From Sulfurimonas sp. (GTDB lineage: Bacteria > Campylobacterota > Campylobacteria > Campylobacterales > Sulfurimonadaceae), in the NCBI GenBank assembly GCA_022712845.1, contig JAFLJV010000156.1, positions 1-6,625 on the forward strand: a DNA stretch of 6,625 nucleotides, read 5' to 3'. A program made the position numbers and the translations under genes. Of this stretch, positions 1 through 5,103 are shown in pieces (position 1 is the first letter of the stretch; every line of letters begins with the position of its first letter). The notes beneath the pieces are model-generated. The model was not told where the DNA came from, searched no databases, and saw nothing but the letters and a program-made list of their open reading frames with translations.

Positions 1-34
1 AACCAGTGCTCTAACCAACTGAGCTAATCTCACC
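1..34 (-). tRNA. tRNA 5' half, probably tRNA-His, cut by window edge
   Basis: Read on the minus strand, this gives a 5' acceptor strand, U8-A9, a D stem GCTC pairing with GAGC around AGTTGGTTA, and the first side of an anticodon stem (CTGGT). The window ends just before the anticodon, so identity is inferred. The start GGTG, with one extra G before the seven-base acceptor strand, matches the G-1 that is diagnostic of tRNA-His. Pro and His tRNAs are also commonly clustered in bacteria. It lies about 24 bases downstream of the tRNA-Pro gene and is probably co-transcribed with it. That it is a tRNA is nearly certain; the His assignment is moderate. Confidence 0.75.
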
Positions 35-58
35 ATACAAATAATAAAATATAAAAGG

Positions 59-136
59 TGGTCGGGGTGAAAGGACTCGAACCTTCGGCCCCCTGGTCCC
101 AAACCAGGTACTCTAACCATACTGAGCTACACCCCG
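59..136 (-). tRNA. tRNA-Pro (anticodon TGG)
   Basis: A complete cloverleaf can be read on the minus strand. The acceptor stem is CGGGGTG/CACCCCG with A73 and an encoded CCA (59-61). The D stem is GCTC/GAGT, the anticodon stem CCTGG/CCAGG with loop TTTGGGA, and the T stem GAAGG/CCTTT with loop TTCGAGT. The anticodon TGG lies at 99-101. The C1:G72 first pair and A73 are typical of bacterial tRNA-Pro. It is the first gene of a tRNA operon continuing into the probable tRNA-His at the window start. Confidence 0.97.
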
Positions 137-179
137 ACCTATTACAAAAACCAAGATAACACCTGATTAATGAGGCGAA

Positions 180-208
180 ATTATAGTCAATAACGTTTGA
201 AATGTCAA
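180..208 (-). promoter_or_regulatory. Consensus sigma-70 promoter of the tRNA operon
   Basis: On the minus strand a perfect TTGACA (-35, at 203-208) is followed by exactly 17 bases and a perfect TATAAT (-10, at 180-185). Transcription should start near position 173, leaving a leader of about 37 nt before tRNA-Pro. The bases after the -10 (TTCGCC) form a GC-rich discriminator of the type seen at stringently controlled stable-RNA promoters; stringent control here is inference. Confidence 0.88.
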
Positions 209-270
209 TAGTTTTTTACCATATTTTCAAACTTTACACACATTGATACCAAATGAGATTAAGATTAGTT

Positions 271-279
271 TGTTACAAT
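271..279 (+). promoter_or_regulatory. Probable extended -10 promoter of the symporter operon
   Basis: TGTTACAAT fits an extended -10 element (TGn plus TACAAT, hexamer 274-279). There is no good -35 at normal spacing; a TTGATA at 243-248 is too far upstream. The predicted start near 286 leaves a short leader containing the Shine-Dalgarno AAGGG at 297-301. The rest of the 137-307 gap holds only the divergent tRNA promoter and AT-rich sequence. Confidence 0.5.
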
Positions 280-307
280 TCTTAAATAATGTTTTTAAGG
301 GCTCAAT

Positions 308-1753
308 TTGGGTGAAATTTTTACTAGTATAAACTCCTTTTTAGAAACTGTTTTATTCTTTGATATACTTTTTGGAACTCTCGATGGTGTGAACCTTCCA
401 TTTTTGGTTGTTTGGTTAATTGCAGGTGGTGTTTATCTAACATTTGTAACTAAATTTATAAATATTAGAGTAATGAGACACTCTTTTAATATCTTAAGAG
501 GTAGATACAAAACTATTGATGATGTTGGATTGATTTCCTCTTTTGGTGCATTAACAACTGCTCTTAGTGCAACAGTTGGTTTAGGTAATATCGCAGGTGT
601 TGCATTGGCAGTTGCTATTGGTGGACCAGGAGCAACTTTTTGGATGATAGTTGCTGGTTTTTTAGGGATGAGCTTAAAATTTACGGAAGTTACTCTTTCA
701 CTACAATATAGAGAGTTTTTAAAAGATGGTACTGTTATGGGTGGTGCTATGGAGTACCTTTCAAAAGGTTTGGCTAAAAAAGGCTATGTCTCTTTTGGTA
801 AAGTCTTAGCAGTTGTATTTGCTGTGTTGATGATTGGTGGTGCTATTGGAGGAGGAAATACTTTTCAAGTATCTCAAGCTTTAGGTGCTATATCTCAAGA
901 AGTTCCATACTTTGAAGCTAATCCAATGGTTTTTGGAATTATTATGGCAACACTGGTTGGTTTTGTAATTATTGGTGGTGTTAAAAGAATAGCACATATT
1001 ACGGAAGGACTTGTTCCCATTATGGCTCTTATTTACATCTCTGCTTCTTTGTGGATTTTAGGTGTTAACTTTGATAAAATTGATGATGCTTTTGGTATTA
1101 TTTTTCACGAAGCTTTTGCAACAAGTGCAATATATGGTGGTATGGTAGGAGCTATTGTTCAAGGGTTTCAAAGAGCTGTCTTTTCAAGTGAAGCGGGAAT
1201 TGGTTCATCTCCAGTTGCTCATGCACCAGCAAAAACAAAATATGCTGTAAGACAAGGTCTTGTTGCATTATACGAACCATTTATAGACACTGTTGTTATT
1301 TGTACCTTAACTGCACTTGTAATTATTATAACTGGAGTATATACACATGATGGAGTCTATTCTGCTCTTATTGAAGCAAAACAAGGAGCTGCATTAACAA
1401 GTGCTGCTTATGGAACTGTTATTAGTTGGTTCCCAATGATACTATCTATTAGTATTGCACTTTTTGCTTTTTCAACTATGATCTCTTGGTCATACTATGG
1501 AGAGCGTGCTTGGGTTTATCTTTTTGGTTCTAAATTCTCTATAATCTATAAAATTATGTTTTTATCTTTAACAATTATCGGAACGGTAGTTAGTACCGAT
1601 ATACTAGTTGATTTTAGCTTTATGCTTCTTCTTGCTATGGCTGTACCAAATATTTTAGGACTTTTTATTCTTAGTGGAGAAGTTAAGAAACTACTTGAAG
1701 ATTATATGAAAAAACTAAAAAGTGGTGAATTAGATGAAGAAGCATTAAGATGA
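308..1753 (+). CDS. Alanine/glycine:cation symporter (AGCS family)
   Basis: Integral inner-membrane transporter that takes up small neutral amino acids (alanine or glycine in characterised relatives), driven by Na+ or H+. The 481-residue length and about ten hydrophobic segments fit the family. Hallmark motifs are present: GLGNIAGVALAVAIGGPGA (91-109), GMSLKFTEVTLSLQYRE (120-136), IGGVKRIAHITEGLVP (222-237), the FSSEAGIGSSPVAHAPAKT signature (292-310) and WSYYGERAWVYLFG (394-407). The start is a TTG at 308: AAGGG at 297-301 is well spaced, the N-terminal extension aligns with family members, and the next in-frame Met is residue 56, inside conserved sequence. The last residues (459-481) are a charged, helical cytoplasmic tail. 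Its stop overlaps the start of the next gene (ATGA), implying translational coupling. The substrate cannot be told from sequence; the family call is very secure. Confidence 0.95.
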   Translation: MGEIFTSINSFLETVLFFDILFGTLDGVNLPFLVVWLIAGGVYLTFVTKFINIRVMRHSFNILRGRYKTIDDVGLISSFGALTTALSATVGLGNIAGVALAVAIGGPGATFWMIVAGFLGMSLKFTEVTLSLQYREFLKDGTVMGGAMEYLSKGLAKKGYVSFGKVLAVVFAVLMIGGAIGGGNTFQVSQALGAISQEVPYFEANPMVFGIIMATLVGFVIIGGVKRIAHITEGLVPIMALIYISASLWILGVNFDKIDDAFGIIFHEAFATSAIYGGMVGAIVQGFQRAVFSSEAGIGSSPVAHAPAKTKYAVRQGLVALYEPFIDTVVICTLTALVIIITGVYTHDGVYSALIEAKQGAALTSAAYGTVISWFPMILSISIALFAFSTMISWSYYGERAWVYLFGSKFSIIYKIMFLSLTIIGTVVSTDILVDFSFMLLLAMAVPNILGLFILSGEVKKLLEDYMKKLKSGELDEEALR

Positions 1754-2025
1754 ATAAAATAGAAAAAGAGTGTAAAAAGCTTTTGACACAAGAGAGTATA
1801 GATATCTTTTCTGAGATAGATTTTGATGTAAACGGAAAGGTTCATACACTCTCATTTGAGTATATAATAGATACATATATGAAAGCTTCTGATGAATCTC
1901 AACTAATATTTTTAGATGCCTTAAAAAAAGCTATATCAGTACAAAATATGGGAGTAGATAAATTTTTTGAAAGTATGGGTCAACTTCTACTTATGACTCA
2001 TCTTTCAGATAAAATAAAAACTTAA
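1750..2025 (+). CDS. Small uncharacterised protein coupled to the AGCS symporter
   Basis: I do not recognise this 91-residue protein. Its ATG overlaps the symporter stop by four bases (ATGA), a standard translational-coupling arrangement that supports it as a real gene. It is charged and mostly helical in appearance, with no signal peptide, no transmembrane segment and no cysteine, so it is probably cytosolic. A lysine-rich N terminus is followed by an acidic stretch (ESIDIFSEIDFDVNGK, about 15-30), then two amphipathic segments (about 36-62 and 66-90), the latter Met/Leu-rich. It could be a helical accessory or regulatory partner of the symporter, but that rests only on gene position. It converges on thiG with a 16-base gap and no convincing terminator hairpin between them. 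Confidence 0.75.
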   Translation: MNKIEKECKKLLTQESIDIFSEIDFDVNGKVHTLSFEYIIDTYMKASDESQLIFLDALKKAISVQNMGVDKFFESMGQLLLMTHLSDKIKT

Positions 2026-2041
2026 ATATTTTTACATAAAA

Positions 2042-2821
2042 TTAAAACTGTATCATTCCGTCTATTGGAGAAGAAGCTGTTGCATAAGGTCTTTTAGCAA
2101 TTCTTCCACTTAAGTAACTCATACGACCAGCTTGAACTGCATGCTTCATTGCCTCAGCCATTATCATAGGATTTTGAGCTTGAGCAATTGCAGTATTTGT
2201 AAGAACTCCTGCAGCTCCTAATTCCATTGCATAAGCAGCATCACTTGCACACCCTATCCCAGCATCAACAATTACAGGAACACTTACAGCTTCACGAATG
2301 AAAACTATGTTGTAAGGGTTTTGAATACCAAGTCCACTTCCAATAGGGGCAGCAAGAGGCATAATCGCATGAGAGCCTGCATCTTCAAGTCTTTTTGCCA
2401 TAATTGGATCATCTGAAGTGTATGACATAATTGTAAAGCCCTCTTTTGCTAAAACTTCACAAGCTTTAATAGTCTCTAAAACATCAGGATAAAGAGTTTT
2501 TTTAGTATCACCTATAACCTCTAACTTAATTAAATCAATACCAGTAGCTTCACGAGTAAGTCTAAAAGTTGTTATAGCTTCTTCAGCTGTCACACACCCA
2601 GCAGAGTTTGGTAAAAATTTTACATTAGTTCCAGCAAAAGTATCTCTTAAGTTCTCTTGGTCTGGGTCTGTAATGTTTAAACGACGAACTGCAACAGTGA
2701 TTAGTTCACTTCCACTTGCAAGAGTTGCTTCTTTAGTAGTTTGAAAATCTTTATATTTTCCACTTCCAACAATTAGGCGAGAGCCTAGCTCATATTTTCC
2801 AATTTTTAAAATATTATCCAT
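2042..2821 (-). CDS. thiG: Thiazole synthase ThiG
   Basis: Makes the thiazole moiety of thiamine in the cytosol from 1-deoxy-D-xylulose 5-phosphate, dehydroglycine and ThiS thiocarboxylate. The 259-residue length and TIM-barrel sequence are typical. Visible landmarks are LIVGSGKY (16-23), NSAGC (72-76), LIKLEVIGD (97-105) with Lys99 as the expected Schiff-base lysine and Glu101 as the nearby catalytic acid/base, [12 protein letters not shown] (155-166), and the phosphate-binding [12 protein letters not shown] (185-196). The C terminus [14 protein letters not shown] (242-255) is also family-typical. The ATG at 2821 has an AGGA (2832-2835) ten bases upstream, a slightly long spacing. It stands alone here: no thiS, thiF, thiH or thiE is adjacent. 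The structured repeat element lies directly upstream, so its promoter may lie in or near that element. No TPP riboswitch is seen. Confidence 0.97.
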   Translation of the reverse strand: MDNILKIGKYELGSRLIVGSGKYKDFQTTKEATLASGSELITVAVRRLNITDPDQENLRDTFAGTNVKFLPNSAGCVTAEEAITTFRLTREATGIDLIKLEVIGDTKKTLYPDVLETIKACEVLAKEGFTIMSYTSDDPIMAKRLEDAGSHAIMPLAAPIGSGLGIQNPYNIVFIREAVSVPVIVDAGIGCASDAAYAMELGAAGVLTNTAIAQAQNPMIMAEAMKHAVQAGRMSYLSGRIAKRPYATASSPIDGMIQF

Positions 2822-2849
2822 TTGATATATATCCTATTTATTTAATTAC

Positions 2850-2881
2850 TTGAACCCTCTGAATAATTATCATACTCTCAG
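2850..2881 (+). repeat. Left terminal inverted repeat
   Basis: This 32 bp repeat begins TTGAAC and ends CTCTCAG. It pairs with 3086-3117 with only two mismatches (repeat positions 7 and 27). It contains a near-palindromic AATAATTAT core. Read outward on the minus strand it carries TATGATAAT, a possible weak -10 facing thiG. Confidence 0.88.
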
Positions 2882-2977
2882 CTAAAGAAGAGATGAGCTA
2901 TTACAAGGCGAAGTTACGCAGAAGCTACTAGTAGCTTCAAGTGACTTTAACGAAGTAAAAGTTTATCTCTTTTTTAG
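2882..2977 (+). repeat. Hairpin arm A of the element
   Basis: The base is an 18 bp stem between 2882-2899 and 2960-2977: 15 Watson-Crick pairs and three positions that are G-T on this strand, hence G-U wobbles if it is transcribed as plus-strand RNA. Further in, AAGTTAC (2911-2917) pairs with GTGACTT (2941-2947), and the tip is a perfect 18 bp palindrome, GAAGCTACTAGTAGCTTC (2921-2938). The T-run at 2970-2975 is part of the basal stem, so this does not look like a rho-independent terminator. Confidence 0.75.
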
Positions 2978-2986
2978 CCCTATGGG

Positions 2987-3085
2987 AGGGTTTTAAAAAA
3001 ACAATCTTGCACAAGATTTTTCATCGCCTTAGCTACGGCTAAGACTCAAAAAAAGTTTTGCACAATCTTACCTTTTTAAAACTCT
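2987..3085 (+). repeat. Hairpin arm B of the element
   Basis: The base is a 13 bp stem, AGGGTTTTAAAAA (2987-2999) with TTTTTAAAACTCT (3073-3085), including one G-U type pair. A second imperfect stem joins 3007-3021 to 3051-3065, and the tip is a perfect 6 bp hairpin CTTAGC/GCTAAG around the tetraloop TACG (3028-3043). An alternative local hairpin, AATCTTG/CAAGATT (3003-3018), competes with the second stem. Confidence 0.7.
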
Positions 3086-3117
3086 CTGAGAATATGATAA
3101 TTATTCAGAGTGTTCAA
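3086..3117 (-). repeat. Right terminal inverted repeat
   Basis: This is the reverse-complement partner of 2850-2881, matching at 30 of 32 positions. It begins CTGAGAATATGATAATTATT on the plus strand and ends GTTCAA. It starts immediately after arm B. It lies 22 bp past the nnrDE stop codon, so nnrDE read-through transcripts would contain the whole element. Confidence 0.88.
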
Positions 3118-3139
3118 ATGATTTATATCATAACAAAAC

Positions 3140-4504
3140 TTACAGTTTGCAAATCCCATCTATTAAATCATCTGGGGTAAGTGAGAAATCAGCTCCATCA
3201 TAATTAAGTGATAAATTTGCATGTGCTAAAGAAGCATTTATGCTAGATTCTAACGGGGTATATTTTTGTGCTAAAAGTGCTCCTATTAATCCACTTAAAA
3301 CATCCCCACTTCCACCTTTTGCAAGAGTTGATGTTCCATGTGGATTTATATAAAACTCATCCCTTTTAGCAATTATGACATTTGCACCTTTTAAGACAAG
3401 TGTAACTTTTTTATACTTTTTACAAAACAATTCAACATACTTAAAACGATTTTCTTGCAATTTTTCTATACTAATATCTGCTATTTTTGTTATCTTTAAA
3501 AGTGATATAAACTCTTTTGGATGTGGTGTTATTACTAAAAATTTTCTTTTTAAAATTTTTGAGATAATTGGCTTATAAAATATATCTGCATCAGTAATTA
3601 GAGGTAAATCATTATCTAAAAATTTGTTTAAATCTACCTCACTTAAAGCATTTCCCAAACCCATACCGATAGCTAAAGCTGTAGTATTTTTTGGAAGTTC
3701 ATCTGAATACATAATCATATCTGGTATTTGAGTCTGTTTTGAACCAATAAGAGTAACTAAACCTACCCCAAACTTTAAAGCACTCAAAGCACTAATAACA
3801 CTTGCCCCTTTTTTATCTCCACAAGCAACAGATAAGTGTCCATAAGTGCCTTTATGTGAATCTTTTTTATCTCTATATGGTAATTCTAAATCATCTAAAT
3901 CCAGTAATTTCCACTTACTTTTAGTCTCATATATCTCTCTTGATACACCAAGGTTTAAAACTTTTATCTCTCCAACATACTCTTTGGCACTATCTAAAAA
4001 CATTCTTTTTTTCAAAGCACCCATAGTCAAAGTTATATCTGCTATAAATTTATACCCAGATGGTACATCACAAGCAATTTTATAAGCATTCATACTATTC
4101 ATTTTATCTATAATTTTTTTTATCTCTTTATTAAACTCACCACTAAAACCTGTTCCAACAATAGCATCAACTAAAACATCACATTCTTGAAGCTTTTTAC
4201 ACTCTTTTACTCCTATACTTTTAACCCGTTTGTCTTGAAGCATTGCCATTTTTGATTTTGGTTTTTTTGCATAAAAAATTGAAACATCATAATCTTTATA
4301 TAAGAGTCTCCCAAGAGCAATACCATCTGCACCATTATTTCCACTTCCAGATACTATAATGATTTTTGAGTTTTTAGAAAGCTTAATACGGATAAAATCG
4401 GCCATTCCATTAGCTGCATGTTCCATCAAAATATCTTCACTTAAACCATACTCTTTATAACATCTACTGTCGAAACCTGCAACCTCATCATATAAATTTT
4501 GCAT
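3140..4504 (-). CDS. nnr: Bifunctional NAD(P)H-hydrate epimerase / ADP-dependent dehydratase
   Basis: Repairs damaged NADHX and NADPHX. The N-terminal YjeF_N domain (about 1-205) interconverts R and S epimers. The C-terminal ribokinase-like domain (about 206-454) dehydrates the S form back to NAD(P)H using ADP. Epimerase marks are SGSGNNGADG (52-61), DAIVGTG (113-119) and CDVPSG (145-150). Dehydratase marks are HKGTYGH (217-223), TPHPKE (326-331), KGAN (372-375) and GGSGDVLSG (397-405), with Asp401 the expected catalytic residue of the GxGD motif. At 454 residues it is shorter than the roughly 500 of many homologues. Much of the difference lies after DVPSG, where the usual LDADTG-type loop is reduced to a few residues before ADITLTMGALK. 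The ATG at 4504 has a good Shine-Dalgarno (AAGGGT, 4509-4514). It is read divergently from the Fur/PerR-type gene and shares its 112 bp intergenic region. Confidence 0.95.
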   Translation of the reverse strand: MQNLYDEVAGFDSRCYKEYGLSEDILMEHAANGMADFIRIKLSKNSKIIIVSGSGNNGADGIALGRLLYKDYDVSIFYAKKPKSKMAMLQDKRVKSIGVKECKKLQECDVLVDAIVGTGFSGEFNKEIKKIIDKMNSMNAYKIACDVPSGYKFIADITLTMGALKKRMFLDSAKEYVGEIKVLNLGVSREIYETKSKWKLLDLDDLELPYRDKKDSHKGTYGHLSVACGDKKGASVISALSALKFGVGLVTLIGSKQTQIPDMIMYSDELPKNTTALAIGMGLGNALSEVDLNKFLDNDLPLITDADIFYKPIISKILKRKFLVITPHPKEFISLLKITKIADISIEKLQENRFKYVELFCKKYKKVTLVLKGANVIIAKRDEFYINPHGTSTLAKGGSGDVLSGLIGALLAQKYTPLESSINASLAHANLSLNYDGADFSLTPDDLIDGICKL

Positions 4505-4567
4505 AGCTACCCTTCTACTAATAATAATATCTATATTTAGCTTTAAAATATTAAAATTTTCTTAAAT

Positions 4568-4592
4568 TTAAATGATAAATTTTATCATTTAA
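4568..4592. promoter_or_regulatory. Perfect palindromic operator with Fur/PerR-box core
   Basis: A 25 bp perfect palindrome has 12 bp arms around a single central base (4580). Its core at 4573-4587, TGATAAATTTTATCA, matches the 7-1-7 Fur-family box (TGATAATnATTATCA) at 12 of 14 defined positions. It covers the -35 position of the regulator's promoter, so binding there should block transcription. It also lies about 65 bp upstream of the divergent nnrDE start. Autoregulation is inferred from position and from the encoded protein family. Confidence 0.72.
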
Positions 4593-4610
4593 TAGAACTT
4601 AGTGTATAAT
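4582..4610 (+). promoter_or_regulatory. Promoter of the PerR-type gene, implying a leaderless mRNA
   Basis: A perfect TATAAT lies at 4605-4610, with TTATCA (4 of 6 to TTGACA) 17 bp upstream at 4582-4587, inside the palindromic operator. A start seven bases past the -10 falls on the ATG at 4617. No Shine-Dalgarno precedes that ATG, in agreement with a leaderless transcript. Confidence 0.65.
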
Positions 4611-4616
4611 ACTGTT

Positions 4617-5024
4617 ATGCTTAATTATACAAATATTTTACGAGAACACAACTTAAAGGCTACTCCTCAAAGACTAGCTATTACAGATACACTTTATGCA
4701 AGTGGACATATCACTATAGACTCTCTATATAAAGTGATGATAAAAAAATTTAACTCTATATCATTAGCAACCATATATAAAAATATAAATCTAATGTTGG
4801 AGAATTCATTTATAAAAGAAATTAAACTTCCTAATACTAAGTCTGTTTATGAACTCACGCAGGCACCTCATTCACATTTAGTATGTAAAAAATGTTCAGC
4901 TGTTGAAGACATAACAATAGATTTAAACTCTATAGTAGATACTGTTACTAAACTAAGTAGTTTTAAAGTTGATTCTACAAATTTAGTTTTATCAGGTATT
5001 TGTAAAAGATGTTACAATAGTTAA
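4617..5024 (+). CDS. perR: Fur-family regulator, probably the peroxide sensor PerR
   Basis: Metal-dependent repressor: an N-terminal winged helix (about 1-75, with ATPQRLAI at 15-22 and recognition region SISLATIYKNIN at 47-58) and a C-terminal dimerisation/metal domain. The structural zinc site shows as Cys90-x-x-Cys93 and Cys129-x-x-Cys132. The expected regulatory-metal ligands, by alignment to Bacillus PerR, are His31, Glu79, His85, His87 and Asp98. Asp98 sits where PerR has Asp104 and Fur has Glu, an Asp linked to peroxide sensitivity; Glu79, in contrast, is Fur-like. I chose the ATG at 4617 (135 residues) over an in-frame GTG at 4602, because the GTG abuts the -10 box and would add five non-conserved residues. 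The cytochrome c peroxidase gene follows on the same strand, which favours PerR. The family is certain; PerR over Fur is likely. Confidence 0.88.
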   Translation: MLNYTNILREHNLKATPQRLAITDTLYASGHITIDSLYKVMIKKFNSISLATIYKNINLMLENSFIKEIKLPNTKSVYELTQAPHSHLVCKKCSAVEDITIDLNSIVDTVTKLSSFKVDSTNLVLSGICKRCYNS

Positions 5025-5030
5025 ATTTTA

Positions 5031-5065
5031 TTAAAGGATAATAATTTTCCTTTAAGTCTTTTTTT
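5031..5065 (+). terminator. Hairpin plus T-run after perR, overlapping a possible operator
   Basis: An 8 bp perfect stem, TTAAAGGA (5031-5038) with TCCTTTAA (5048-5055), has a 9-base loop and is followed by GTCTTTTTTT (5056-5065). This fits a weak AT-rich rho-independent terminator seven bases past the perR stop. The inner sequence GGATAATAATTTTCC (5036-5050) also matches the 7-1-7 Fur-family box at 11 of 14 defined positions and covers the -35 position of the peroxidase promoter, so it may serve as an operator instead or as well. Confidence 0.6.
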
Positions 5066-5067
5066 AC

Positions 5068-5073
5068 TATAAT
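5068..5073 (+). promoter_or_regulatory. -10 box of the cytochrome c peroxidase gene
   Basis: A perfect TATAAT follows a T-rich stretch. The hexamer 17 bp upstream (5045-5050, TTTTCC) is a poor -35 and lies in the preceding dyad. The predicted start near 5080 leaves a leader of about 24 nt with AAGG (5094-5097) six bases before the ATG. Confidence 0.65.
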
Positions 5074-5103
5074 TTTACAACTAAAACAAATAAAAGGTTA
5101 AAA

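Larger units (their letters stand above)
2850..3117. repeat. 268 bp non-coding element with terminal inverted repeats and two hairpin arms
   Basis: This element nearly fills the 318 bp gap between nnrDE and thiG. Terminal inverted repeats at 2850-2881 and 3086-3117 match at 30 of 32 positions. Between them are hairpin arm A (2882-2977), a short linker CCCTATGGG (2978-2986), and hairpin arm B (2987-3085). Arm A begins directly after the left repeat and arm B ends directly before the right repeat, so the element can fold as a compact three-way junction. I see no supported ORF inside it. The layout resembles miniature non-autonomous elements (MITE- or ERIC-like intergenic repeats), but whether it is repeated elsewhere cannot be seen from this window. 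A possible 6 bp direct repeat, ATTTAT, occurs in both flanks but not symmetrically, so no target-site duplication is claimed. Confidence 0.8.

Noticed and set aside
2020..2060. Terminator between the small coupled gene and thiG
   Set aside because: The 16-base convergent gap and its flanks are AT-rich but contain no convincing stem.
2857..2881. Fur-like half-site (TGATAATTATT on the minus strand) in the terminal repeats
   Set aside because: Only the first half of the 7-1-7 box matches, and the AATAATTAT core is expected often in AT-rich DNA, so no operator is claimed.
2850..3117. Integron attC site or group II intron
   Set aside because: There are no attC core sites (RYYYAAC/GTTRRRY pairs at the ends) and no intron domain V-like hairpin or reverse transcriptase; neither model fits two arms enclosed by 32 bp inverted repeats.
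2822..3139. TPP riboswitch upstream of thiG
   Set aside because: GCTGAGAG and GGGTTCAAG on the minus strand loosely recall the THI box, but the diagnostic ACCC..TTGAACCTGAT and CCAGCG..AGGGA segments are absent, and the same bases are explained by the terminal inverted repeat.
3375..3578. 67-codon plus-strand open frame
   Set aside because: It lies wholly antisense within the conserved dehydratase domain of nnrDE and has no recognisable protein features.
3846..4085. 79-codon plus-strand open frame
   Set aside because: It is antisense to nnrDE coding sequence and low in complexity, a shadow of the real gene.
4602..4616. GTG at 4602 as the start of the Fur-family gene
   Set aside because: The GTG lies three bases upstream of the TATAAT box, so it would not be in the predicted transcript, and the five added residues are not family-typical.
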